Source of the DNA: Thermobaculum terrenum ATCC BAA-798
Lineage (GTDB): Bacteria; Chloroflexota; Chloroflexia; Thermobaculales; Thermobaculaceae
Direction of reading: 5' to 3'
DNA: 64,000 nt
Assembly (NCBI RefSeq): GCF_000025005.1
Contig: NC_013525.1
Span: 124,001 to 188,000 of the forward strand
In this document: positions 8,185 through 16,383 of the stretch, piece by piece
Layout of the letters: each line of letters opens with the position of its first letter
Position numbering within the stretch: the stretch's first letter is position 1
Made by a program: the position numbers and the translations under genes
Notes under the pieces: generated by a model
Database searches by the model: none
Told to the model about the DNA's origin: nothing
The model's input: the letters and a program-made list of their open reading frames with translations, nothing else

Positions 8185-9975
8185 TCACTTATACTCTCGA
8201 ATATCGTCAAGAACCATCTGTACAACGTCCTGTACAGGCTGCCCCTTTAGATCTTCTCCAGATCGCTTACGAACCGCAACTGTACCGGCTTGAGCCTCCC
8301 TGTCCCCAACTATCAACATATAGGGGATTTTCTGCATCTGAGCATCCCTGATCTTAGCATTCATCCTTTCATTGCGGGCATCCACATTCACGCGCACGTT
8401 ATGTCGGGAGAAAGCGCTTGCCACCTCCTCAGCGTAGGGTATATGTCTATCGGCTATAGGTATTACCACTACCTGTACTGGAGATAGCCAAACAGGGAAA
8501 GCACCAGCATGCTGTTCTGTCAGGAAAGCAAAGAAGCGCTCCATAGAACCTATGGGAGCTCGGTGGATCATAACTGGACGCCTGCGCTCGCCATCAGCAT
8601 CTATATACTCTAAATCAAACCTTTCTGGGAGATAAAAGTCCAGCTGGTTTGTGGAAGCAGCAAACTCACGACCCAAAACATCACGGACCATTACATCTAG
8701 TTTAGGACCGTAAAATGCAGCCTCGCCTTCAGCTTCCACATAGTCGGCCCCAAGTTCATCCAGAGCCTGCCGAATAGCGTTCTCTGCATTGTTCCACATC
8801 TCATCTCCCTCTACATACTTCTCTTTATCCGACGGATCTCGGAGGGAGAGTCTGTATACGTAGTCGTGGAAACCTACGGCTCTATACACTTCATGCATCA
8901 GCTGGATTACTCTTATAAACTCCTCCTTGAGCTGATCGGGACGACAGAAGATATGAGCATCGTTTATAGTGAACCCTCTAACCCTAGACATACCTGTGAG
9001 CTCACCCGATTTCTCATACCTGTAGACAGTTCCGAGCTCAGCTATCCTCAGTGGCAAATCTCGGTAAGACCTCAGTGAGTGCTTGTAGATCATGATGTGG
9101 TGAGGACATGTCATCGGTCGTAGCTCATACTCCTCGCCATCCTCAAGGACCATCGGGGGAAACATCGCGTCCCTATAGTGCTGCCAATGACCACTGGTCT
9201 TGTATAGGCCAAGCTTGGCAATGTGAGGCGTATACACGTGCTGATACCCTTCCCTTGCCTCGGCCTTGACTATAAAGTTCTCCAACTCGCGGCGAATTAT
9301 CGACCCATTGGGGAGCCATAGCACCAACCCAGGGCCAACTTCATCGCTTATCATAAACAGCTCTAGGTCCCTGCCTATCTTTCTGTGGTCTCGACGCTTG
9401 GCTTCTTCTAAGCGCCACAGGTAATCGTCAAGCTCCTCTTGTGTGGGAAAAGCTGTTCCATAGATTCTTTGTAGTTGCGGCCTCTTCTCATCTCCTCTCC
9501 AATAGGCGGAGGCAACGCTAAGCAGCTTGAAAGGACCTATTTTACCTGTTGACTCGACATGAGGGCCCCTACATAGATCAGTGAAATGCGCCATTTTATA
9601 AATACTAATAACGGCATCTTCTGGAAGATCATCTATGATCTCCAGCTTGTAGGGTTGATCCCTGAACATTTCCTTGGCTTGTTGACGAGAGATCTCCTCT
9701 CTTATAAAAGGATGATCCTCCTCTATTAGCTGGCGCATCCTTTCCTCTATTTCAGGGAAATCTTCTGGGGTTATCGGACGTGGTAACTCAAAATCATAAT
9801 AAAACCCATTCTCTATCGCGGGGCCGATACCAAACTTAGCGTCAGGAAACATCTGCAGCACCGCGGCTGCCATAACGTGGGCAGCGGAATGACGCATAGT
9901 CGAGAGCAAGGAGCCAGACTCCATCTCCGCTCCATGATAAGCCAGCTGTTCGGCATCTTTAGCCTTCGTGCTCAT
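8185..9975 (-). CDS. thrS: threonyl-tRNA synthetase, without TGS domain
   Basis: A 596-residue class II aminoacyl-tRNA synthetase charging tRNA-Thr. The protein starts almost directly in the editing domain (MRHSAAHVMA, His29/His33) and continues into the catalytic core with RPMTCPHHI, which carries a zinc-ligand Cys, and the C-terminal anticodon-binding domain. The N-terminal TGS domain of about 60 residues found in most bacterial ThrRS is absent. The ATG at 9975 has a perfect GGAGGT six bases upstream. Upstream in-frame codons fall in the T-box terminator and are not coding. It is the first gene of the threonine operon. Confidence 0.95.
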   Translation of the reverse strand: MSTKAKDAEQLAYHGAEMESGSLLSTMRHSAAHVMAAAVLQMFPDAKFGIGPAIENGFYYDFELPRPITPEDFPEIEERMRQLIEEDHPFIREEISRQQAKEMFRDQPYKLEIIDDLPEDAVISIYKMAHFTDLCRGPHVESTGKIGPFKLLSVASAYWRGDEKRPQLQRIYGTAFPTQEELDDYLWRLEEAKRRDHRKIGRDLELFMISDEVGPGLVLWLPNGSIIRRELENFIVKAEAREGYQHVYTPHIAKLGLYKTSGHWQHYRDAMFPPMVLEDGEEYELRPMTCPHHIMIYKHSLRSYRDLPLRIAELGTVYRYEKSGELTGMSRVRGFTINDAHIFCRPDQLKEEFIRVIQLMHEVYRAVGFHDYVYRLSLRDPSDKEKYVEGDEMWNNAENAIRQALDELGADYVEAEGEAAFYGPKLDVMVRDVLGREFAASTNQLDFYLPERFDLEYIDADGERRRPVMIHRAPIGSMERFFAFLTEQHAGAFPVWLSPVQVVVIPIADRHIPYAEEVASAFSRHNVRVNVDARNERMNAKIRDAQMQKIPYMLIVGDREAQAGTVAVRKRSGEDLKGQPVQDVVQMVLDDIREYK

Positions 9976-10271
9976 GGATCCACCTCCAGTACCTAAAATC
10001 AAAGGGTGCCCTTTGCCATCCCAAACGGGACGAAAGGGCACCCTTCCGTGGTTCCACCCGAATTCGGGAAAACAACAATTAGTTTTCCCCTCATTAGTTA
10101 TAACGGAAACTCCGGGACACCTTACTTGCCTGCCTTCGCTTTCGGGCGCCGGCTCACAGGTGGTTTTCCGCTTGGAGCCAACTAGAGGGCTTTCAGCCGT
10201 TGACCCTCACTCTCTGTCAGTTGCTTGACAAGCGTACTTGTCCTGCTCACAGCCTTTACGTTTTCACTTGT
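9976..10271 (-). ncRNA. threonine T-box riboswitch leader
   Basis: An approximately 296-base leader upstream of thrS. The conserved T-box GGGTGGAACCACGG lies at about 10046-10059 on the minus strand, and an AGAGAG-type element with a GGCTGAAAGCC-like hairpin lies further upstream. Stem I forms by pairing of CGCTTG with CAAGCG and GGCT with AGCC. The internal loop exposes ACC (10164-10162) followed by A, a threonine codon, on its 3' side. Uncharged tRNA-Thr should stabilise the antiterminator and switch on thrS-GNAT-thrC-thrB. The 5' end is estimated from the promoter. Confidence 0.9.
10001..10044 (-). terminator. T-box regulated terminator of thrS leader
   Basis: Long hairpin with arms AAGGGTGCCCTTT and AAAGGGCACCCTTT around an inner CGTCCC/GGGATGG region, followed by GATTTT. 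It overlaps the T-box sequence and can be replaced by the antiterminator when uncharged tRNA-Thr binds. Confidence 0.85.
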
Positions 10272-10277
10272 AAGCCA

Positions 10278-10305
10278 AGTATATCAATTACTACACAAAA
10301 GTCAA
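10278..10305 (-). promoter_or_regulatory. sigma-70 type promoter of the thrS T-box operon
   Basis: On the minus strand TTGACT (10305-10300), a 16-base spacer and TATACT (10283-10278), each one base from consensus. It places the transcript start near 10271, just upstream of the T-box stem I. It lies immediately after the OsmC stop codon. Confidence 0.75.
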
Positions 10306-10309
10306 CTAT

Positions 10310-10750
10310 CTAGGCTAATTGAGCGTTCAGTCTTATATCAACGTTATTGCGTAAAGCATTAGACACCGGACAGCCTTTTTCTGCCTCTTCAGCAATAGAT
10401 TTGAACTCTTCCTCACTCAAACCAGGCACTCTACCCGTCACATTTAGGTCTATACTAGTTATTCGAGCTCCACCTTCCCCGAACTCGAAGTTACAAGTTG
10501 CATCCACAGATAAGTTTTCCGGAGGTGACCCATGCTTAGCCAAGGTATTGGATAGCGCCATGGCATAGCACCCGGCATGTGCTGCAGCAATTAGCTCTTC
10601 GGGACTGGTACCACCACCTCCCCTTTCAGTACGCGTCCTCCAGCTTATTGGTAGTGGACCAAAAGAGCCACTTCCAACACTCACCTGCCCATTACCCTGC
10701 AGAAGATCCCCTGACCAATCAACATGAGCCTTACTTTGCGCAGTAGCCAT
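10310..10750 (-). CDS. OsmC-family peroxiredoxin
   Basis: A 146-residue OsmC/Ohr-like thiol peroxidase that reduces organic hydroperoxides in the cytoplasm. The two conserved cysteines are Cys61 (HAGCYAMALS) and Cys127 (GCPVSNAL), and the GGGGTSPEELIAAAHAGCY segment is the family signature. The length is normal. A GGAGGG site lies about 12 bases upstream of the ATG, a slightly long spacing. It reads in the same direction as the threonine operon, but that operon has its own promoter just downstream, so the two are probably independent. Confidence 0.93.
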   Translation of the reverse strand: MATAQSKAHVDWSGDLLQGNGQVSVGSGSFGPLPISWRTRTERGGGGTSPEELIAAAHAGCYAMALSNTLAKHGSPPENLSVDATCNFEFGEGGARITSIDLNVTGRVPGLSEEEFKSIAEEAEKGCPVSNALRNNVDIRLNAQLA

Positions 10751-10912
10751 TTTTATAAAACACCCTCCTAGAAAGTGGATATAAGCAAGGGTTTAGAAAT
10801 TTAACCCTTCATGCAAAGAGCACCTGCAAATTATATGCCAATTCTCCCTAAACACTTGGCATAGAATATGCGCCCTGTAAAATCGAAGTATATTTGCGAG
10901 GAGGATAGATGA

Positions 10913-11194
10913 ATGAGCTATGGAAGAAAGATTACGGGAACAAGAGATGAAGTCTATGATCTTATAAGCGTTCTCTATCACACACTGCAAGCAGCAGAGA
11001 CCTATGTCATATATAGCGAAGATGCTGACTTTAGTCAGGACAAAGAGCTTGTAAGCTTCTTCCAGGAGCTTCAAGAGGAAGACAAAAGGCGAGCTGAAAG
11101 AGCTAAGGAACTACTCCGCAAGAGACTACTAGCTGAGGCAGAACATGAGGACACCTCAACAGGAGAGCAAGAAGGGCCGACCGTAGGAATTTAG
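10913..11194 (+). CDS. small helical protein, possibly ferritin-like
   Basis: A 93-residue protein with GAGGAGG eight bases before its ATG. It reads as two amphipathic helices, DLISVLYHTLQAAETYVIYSED and KELVSFFQELQEEDKRRAERAKELL, with a charged, unstructured tail. The spacing of Glu, Tyr and His residues resembles half of a rubrerythrin/ferritin-like bundle, and similar small proteins occur in thermophilic Chloroflexota-type genomes (from memory). No full EXXH metal motif is visible, so metal binding is not claimed. It diverges from OsmC, which could hint at an oxidative-stress link. Confidence 0.7.
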   Translation: MSYGRKITGTRDEVYDLISVLYHTLQAAETYVIYSEDADFSQDKELVSFFQELQEEDKRRAERAKELLRKRLLAEAEHEDTSTGEQEGPTVGI

Positions 11195-11223
11195 TTCACA
11201 AGATTTGTAAAATTATATTCTTA

Positions 11224-12057
11224 TTATCCCTTCAGGCCAACAGAAGCTATGCCACCTATCAGTTTGTTCTGCGCCAAAAAGTAAACTATAAGCACAGGTA
11301 TTACGGCCACTAGGTTAGCTGCCATAACTTCATTCCATTCCGTCCCAACACGTCTTACCATAGTGGCCAGACCAAGGGCTAGCGTGAATTTGTCTGGATC
11401 ATCCAAATATATTAATGGACCGAAAAAATCATTCCATGTAGCAAGAAACTGAAAAACTGCTACCACAGTAAGCGCTGGTATAGATAAAGGTAATATTATT
11501 CTCCAATATATTCCCCAGTAACTAGCACCATCTATACGTGCAGCCTCATCAAGTTCTATAGGTAAGGTCTTCATATATTGTCTAAGCAGAAATATAAAAA
11601 AGGCATTTCCCGTAAACGCTGGCACAAACAATGGGAAGTACGTGTTATACCAACCTATCCTGTAGAACAAGAGAAATTGTGGGATTAACAATACAGGGCC
11701 GGGTAGCAACATCGTAGCTACAAGGATTGTAAATAACAAATTTTTGCCTCTAAACTTCAATCTTGCAAAGGCATAAGCAATCATTGAGCAAGAAAATAGT
11801 GCACCTACCACATTAAGCAGAACAAGGATAACTGTGTTACGAGTATAAATGAAGAAGTTCTCTTCAAATAAGGCATCCCGAAATGTCTTCCATTCCCAGT
11901 ACTTAGTAGGAAACCATTCCGGAGGATAAGTAAACACAGGCGCTGTAGAAGGCTTCAAAGCTGCTGTAAGCATCCAACCTATAGGCATTAAAATAAATAG
12001 ACTCAAAGCAATTAGCATAATGTATACGGATGTCGAATGTAAAATCCTACCAACCAT
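11224..12057 (-). CDS. carbohydrate ABC transporter permease, MalG type
   Basis: An about 277-residue inner-membrane permease with six predicted helices. The EAA loop EAARIDGASYWGIYWRIILP that docks onto the ATPase is present about 90 residues from the C-terminus, and the protein ends in the MalG-type GGIASVGLKG. A GTG at 12075 is possible, but the ATG at 12057 has AAAGG eight bases upstream. It is the third gene of a binding protein-permease-permease unit. No ATPase gene accompanies the unit, so a shared MsmX/UgpC-type ATPase elsewhere is likely. Confidence 0.92.
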   Translation of the reverse strand: MVGRILHSTSVYIMLIALSLFILMPIGWMLTAALKPSTAPVFTYPPEWFPTKYWEWKTFRDALFEENFFIYTRNTVILVLLNVVGALFSCSMIAYAFARLKFRGKNLLFTILVATMLLPGPVLLIPQFLLFYRIGWYNTYFPLFVPAFTGNAFFIFLLRQYMKTLPIELDEAARIDGASYWGIYWRIILPLSIPALTVVAVFQFLATWNDFFGPLIYLDDPDKFTLALGLATMVRRVGTEWNEVMAANLVAVIPVLIVYFLAQNKLIGGIASVGLKG

Positions 12058-12098
12058 AGTCAAAACCTTTGACACACTTCATTTATACTGTATACTGC

Positions 12099-13007
12099 TT
12101 ATTCTGCAGCTTCATAGAAAACAAACCTTCGCTCGAACCTGAACATCAAGAAAACTAATATTACGCCAAGAATAGTTAGTACCCATGCCAAAGCCGTAGC
12201 ATAACCCATTAGCCCCTGAATAAAAGCTCTTCTATAAAGATAAAGCATATAGAAAAGCAACGAATCCTCAGGCCCACCATCTCCACCCAAGACAAACACA
12301 GGTCCAAATATGAGTAACGAATCTATAATTGCATTCACCAACAAAAAGAAGATGGTAGGAGATAACATAGGCAATGTTATATAAAAGAACTTAGCAATAG
12401 AACCAGCACCGTCTATAGATGCCGCCTCATACAAATGAGGTGGTATATTTTGCAATCCTGCTAGATAAATAATAGCTGTTCCTCCCACGCCCCATAGTCC
12501 CATAATAATCACAGCTGGCATAGCCCATCTTGGATCTTGCAGCCAGTAAGGTGGATTATCTATGCCAATCCTGTACAACAAGTAATTTATTGCTCCCAGC
12601 TCAGGGTTAAAAAGCTGTAGCCACAACACGGCTACAGCCACTCCTGATAAAACCGCTGGGATATACAGAATAGTTCTAAATAAATGGATACCAGGTAGTT
12701 TCTGATTTAGAAGTAAAGAGATAAACAAACCAGCTAATAAGTAAAGAGGAGTCGTAAGTACTAACCACTTCAAGGTCACATAAAGTGAGTGGTAAAAATA
12801 TCCGTCCTGGGTAAACATGTACATATAGTTTTGAAGCCCTATAAAGTGCTCACCTCCTGCAGAAATCAACCTCTTATCAGTCATACTTATATACAAAGAC
12901 CAAACTAGAGGGACCGCAAGGAAGAAGATTAAACCTATAAACCAGGGCGTAAGGAACAAATACGCTGCTTTTTCTTCACGCGCAGACAGAGGGCTATGCT
13001 TACTCAT
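12099..13007 (-). CDS. carbohydrate ABC transporter permease, MalF type
   Basis: A 302-residue permease with six hydrophobic helices. The EAA loop is YEAASIDGAGSIAKFFYITLP, and the N-terminal KAAYLFLTPWFIGL is typical of the UgpA/MalF group. It pairs with the MalG-type permease 41 bases downstream and the lipoprotein binding protein upstream. No good ribosome site precedes the ATG. The substrate is a sugar or polyol, not identifiable from the sequence. Confidence 0.92.
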   Translation of the reverse strand: MSKHSPLSAREEKAAYLFLTPWFIGLIFFLAVPLVWSLYISMTDKRLISAGGEHFIGLQNYMYMFTQDGYFYHSLYVTLKWLVLTTPLYLLAGLFISLLLNQKLPGIHLFRTILYIPAVLSGVAVAVLWLQLFNPELGAINYLLYRIGIDNPPYWLQDPRWAMPAVIIMGLWGVGGTAIIYLAGLQNIPPHLYEAASIDGAGSIAKFFYITLPMLSPTIFFLLVNAIIDSLLIFGPVFVLGGDGGPEDSLLFYMLYLYRRAFIQGLMGYATALAWVLTILGVILVFLMFRFERRFVFYEAAE

Positions 13008-13073
13008 GTTTTTGTTTTCAGAACAATTCTAGCCAGTCTTGTGCTGGTATCCATGAAACATCCTGAAGAGGGA

Positions 13074-14507
13074 TTATCTCCCTATTTTTTCCCACTCTTG
13101 CCATGCTTTATCAAGCAAAGGTTGAGTTCTCTTGGCAGCATCGTCTAATAGTGGCTTGGCATCTTTTACTCCCTGAACAGTCATCTTGTTGTATATATCA
13201 TCTGGGTTATAACCTCCCTCAGGCAATGGAGGAACAAAAGGCTGTGCCTTCGCTGCAACTTTGAGCACTTGTAGGTACTGCTCTTTGAGGGGATCTCCTT
13301 GTCCCCACTTCATCTGCTCAGCTACCTTAAAAGATAGCGGGGGATCTGCAGAGACTGTTCCTCTGATCCGTTGAGCATCTGTGGCCATAAACTTGAGGAA
13401 CGTTAGCGCAGCATGCTGATGTTCTGACTCAGTAAAAGTCCCCCATGGAGCCGTCCATGTGTCGACAAAGGATTCGGAACCACGTATTACTGGCCACGGA
13501 GCTATTCCAAAGTCGATCCCCGCTGCCTTGTAATCCTTAACAAAGGTGAAATCCGTCCACGTCATAGCTATTCTCTTTTGTGTAAAGAGGTCTGGCTCCC
13601 CATTAGGCAAGGTCTGAAGAACATTACCACTAGGAGCATATTTCTCTCTAACTAACTCTGTACCCACATTCCAAGCTTCAATCATTTCTGGAGAATTCAT
13701 ATTTCCCAAAGCACGTTTACCATTAGGGCCAAATAGCCACTTTTGCCAAATACCAAATCCCCAAGGAGGAACTGAACATCCGTATATCCTTTTAGTTGGG
13801 TTAGGATCAGGCTTGGCAACTTTCTTACATATCTCGGCGTATTGTGGCCAAGTCAATGATTTATCAGCCGGAGGATAGGATACTCTCGCCTCATCGAACA
13901 TGTCCTTGTTGTAGACAATTATGTTGCCTCCCAAGAAATCTCCAACTCCAAAAATACCTTGGGATGGTCCCTTTTCAAGAGTAAATCTAGCAACACCACC
14001 CTGTGCAAAATCATTTACAAATATACCCCATTGCTTGTAATAGGGAGTTAGATCAACTACTTTACCAGCTTTCATCCAAGCTTTATTTTCCATTACAGCA
14101 ACATCCGGAGGTTTATGCGCCTGTAAAGCGGTATTGATTTTTGTTTGATAGTTATCTTCCGGGTAAACTACATACTTGATCTTGATGTTAGGGTGCTTTT
14201 CTTCAAAGGCGTCCTTATAAGCCTTCAAAGAGTCTTCATCCTGAGGATACATCCATACAGAGATTGTAACTGTTGGTCCATCATAATCCTTCCAAGCCCC
14301 TCTTACTATAGGAGTGGGTTTAGTCTCAGGTGTAACTTTGCTGATATCAAACCCCACTGGAGTCTGTTCCTGAGCAGGAACATTCGCTGTAGGTGTAGGT
14401 TGTTCCACCCCAGGAGGACCTGAACTTTCTCTGCCTGGGCCGCATGATATAGATAACATAAGCAGGATTATGATTGAAAAAATCTTCATTTTATTAATTC
14501 GAGACAT
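13074..14507 (-). CDS. extracellular solute-binding lipoprotein of a sugar ABC importer
   Basis: A 477-residue family 1 solute-binding protein. Signal peptide and lipobox LSISC put the lipidated Cys at residue 22, followed by a Pro/Thr-rich linker typical of this genome's lipoproteins. The mature part has the binding-protein signatures TVWSVWMYP-like beta strand (VTISVWMYPQDED), DVAVMENKAW and a C-terminal FLKFMATDAQR. I prefer the ATG at 14507, with GGGGGA seven bases upstream, to a GTG at 14525. It is first in the transporter unit and diverges from a zinc alcohol dehydrogenase gene that may act on the imported compound. Confidence 0.92.
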   Translation of the reverse strand: MSRINKMKIFSIIILLMLSISCGPGRESSGPPGVEQPTPTANVPAQEQTPVGFDISKVTPETKPTPIVRGAWKDYDGPTVTISVWMYPQDEDSLKAYKDAFEEKHPNIKIKYVVYPEDNYQTKINTALQAHKPPDVAVMENKAWMKAGKVVDLTPYYKQWGIFVNDFAQGGVARFTLEKGPSQGIFGVGDFLGGNIIVYNKDMFDEARVSYPPADKSLTWPQYAEICKKVAKPDPNPTKRIYGCSVPPWGFGIWQKWLFGPNGKRALGNMNSPEMIEAWNVGTELVREKYAPSGNVLQTLPNGEPDLFTQKRIAMTWTDFTFVKDYKAAGIDFGIAPWPVIRGSESFVDTWTAPWGTFTESEHQHAALTFLKFMATDAQRIRGTVSADPPLSFKVAEQMKWGQGDPLKEQYLQVLKVAAKAQPFVPPLPEGGYNPDDIYNKMTVQGVKDAKPLLDDAAKRTQPLLDKAWQEWEKIGR

Positions 14508-14634
14508 ACCCTCATCCCCCGCCACACTGATGCTATAAGTAAATCTATGTCGAATGATAGGCGAAGTATAAAACCTACATCCATCGAATACAATAGTAAA
14601 AAGTAAGTGGCCTAATGTTTATAGGAGGAATAAT

Positions 14635-15672
14635 ATGAGAGGGGTTGTTCTTCCAGGCAACAGAACCGTCGATCTAAGAGAATTCCCAACACCACAGCCA
14701 GGATATGGACAAGTGCTAGTAAGAATGAAGGCTTCGGGAATTTGTGGCAGCGATATTAGAGCTATCTACAGAGAATGGCTAGGCACAGGACCAGAAGCTT
14801 ATAAAGGCTGTATAGCAGGACATGAACCATGTGGTATCGTGGAGGAAGTAGGCCCTGGAGTAGAGCACTTTAGCCCAGGAGACAGAGTGGTTGTCTACCA
14901 CATCGTAGGTTGTGGAGTGTGCAAAGATTGCCGTGCAGGTTGGATGATAAACTGTAAAGCACCTTATCCCTACCGCGCAGCTTATGGATGGCAAAGAGAC
15001 GGAGGCCATGCTGACTTCCTGTTGGCCGAACAAAGAACCCTCATAAAGCTGCCTGATAATCTTACATTCGTTGATGGTGCGTTAGCAGCGTGTGGTCTTG
15101 GAACAGGTTATCAGGCTATACTCCGAGCAGGTGTGTCTGGTAGGGACAGAGTAGCAGTGGTAGGGCTAGGACCTGTGGGTTTGGGAATACTGATGCTCGC
15201 TAGAGCTTCAGGAGCGGAGGTTATAGGTATAGATGTGATCCCAGAACGCTTGGAGATGGCACAAAAAATAGGCGCAGAACACACATTCCTCTCAGGAGAT
15301 AACACTGCTGAGAGGATAATGGACCTCACCAAAGGGGAAGGGGTAGAGGTAGTAATAGATGCTTCCGGTAATCCACTTGGTAGGCATCTATGTCTTGAGA
15401 TAGCAGGAGAGTGGGGTAGGGTAGTGTTTGTAGGGGAAGGTAATACAGTGTCATTCGAACCCAGCCCATTGTTGATCCATAAGCAACTTACTCTTATGGG
15501 CTCTTGGGTGTGCGGCTTGGTCCAGATGGAAGAACTACTAGGATTCCTTTCCAGAAAAGAGCTTCATCCCGAGCAAATAGTAACCCATAAGTTCCCTCTG
15601 GAAGATGCTGACGAAGCTTACAGGCTGTTTGACTCGGGCAAGTCAGGCAAAGTAGTGATTACTTGGGATTAG
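14635..15672 (+). CDS. zinc-dependent alcohol/polyol dehydrogenase (MDR family)
   Basis: A 345-residue medium-chain dehydrogenase. The N-terminal catalytic domain has the zinc Cys in SGICGSD, GHEPCGIVEEVG, and the structural-zinc cluster GCGVCKDCRAGWMINC with four cysteines. The Rossmann motif VGLGPVGLG starts near residue 176 and indicates NAD(P) use. It resembles sorbitol/threonine/L-idonate-type dehydrogenases, so a polyol or sugar alcohol is the likeliest substrate. AGGAGG precedes the ATG. It diverges from the ABC importer, suggesting shared regulation in the 127-base gap. Confidence 0.9.
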   Translation: MRGVVLPGNRTVDLREFPTPQPGYGQVLVRMKASGICGSDIRAIYREWLGTGPEAYKGCIAGHEPCGIVEEVGPGVEHFSPGDRVVVYHIVGCGVCKDCRAGWMINCKAPYPYRAAYGWQRDGGHADFLLAEQRTLIKLPDNLTFVDGALAACGLGTGYQAILRAGVSGRDRVAVVGLGPVGLGILMLARASGAEVIGIDVIPERLEMAQKIGAEHTFLSGDNTAERIMDLTKGEGVEVVIDASGNPLGRHLCLEIAGEWGRVVFVGEGNTVSFEPSPLLIHKQLTLMGSWVCGLVQMEELLGFLSRKELHPEQIVTHKFPLEDADEAYRLFDSGKSGKVVITWD

Positions 15673-15744
15673 TACAGCTACATATTTAGGTGATTATATG
15701 ATAACCTTTGCTTGGCAAATTCAGGCAAAGTGGAGCTCCAAAGT

Positions 15745-16383
15745 ATGGTACTTGCTCGATTCCTACCAAATGATGAGAGGTTTTTTGAATACTTCCGAGA
15801 TGCTGCAACCAACGCCAGGGATTCAGCAGCTCTCCTGAGGGACATAGTAGAAACTAACGCAGATATAGAGAGAAAAGTCAGGAAGCTGCGCGATTTGGAG
15901 CATATTGGTGATGAGATTACCCACCAGGTGTTTAACGCCCTGAACAGTACTTTTGTAACGCCGATTGATAGAGAAGACATACAGAGACTAACCAGCGAAC
16001 TGGATGAGTTCGTGGACTACATTGAAGAGGCTGCCCGCCGGATGTATCTGTATAAAGTGGGAGCCCCTACGGAGATCTCTAAACTGTTGGTCAGGGTGAT
16101 AGATGAACAAGCAGAGATACTTGCTAATAGCATCCCACTTCTTGAAAGCGCTAAGAAGAGGGATACGTTACTTCGTAACACCGTAGAGATACACAGACTA
16201 GAAAACGAAGGCGACGACATATTGAACCAAGCAATGGCTCATATATACGATGATGTGCCAGATATACCTTCCTTGATAAAGGCCATACGATGGAGTGAGT
16301 TATACCAGCTGCTAGAGGATGCTACCGATAGGGCAGAAGACATAGCCAACGCTCTGGAGGGAATAGTACTAAAGAATGCCTGA
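15745..16383 (+). CDS. DUF47 family PhoU-like protein
   Basis: A 212-residue all-helical protein of the DUF47/PhoU-like group, which accompanies PiT phosphate transporters and is thought to regulate them. The N-terminal FLPNDERFFEYFRDAATNA and the mid-protein LRDLEHIGDEITHQVFNAL are characteristic, and acidic helices with E/DXXXD patterns suggest metal clusters. I chose the ATG at 15745, preceded by GGAG; a TTG at 15712 is in frame but poorly supported. It overlaps the following transporter gene by 8 bases, so the two are coupled. Confidence 0.9.
   Translation: MVLARFLPNDERFFEYFRDAATNARDSAALLRDIVETNADIERKVRKLRDLEHIGDEITHQVFNALNSTFVTPIDREDIQRLTSELDEFVDYIEEAARRMYLYKVGAPTEISKLLVRVIDEQAEILANSIPLLESAKKRDTLLRNTVEIHRLENEGDDILNQAMAHIYDDVPDIPSLIKAIRWSELYQLLEDATDRAEDIANALEGIVLKNA

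Noticed and set aside
9968-10228. 86-codon frame over the thrS leader
   Set aside because: Lies wholly within the T-box leader on the other strand; the RNA structure explains the sequence.
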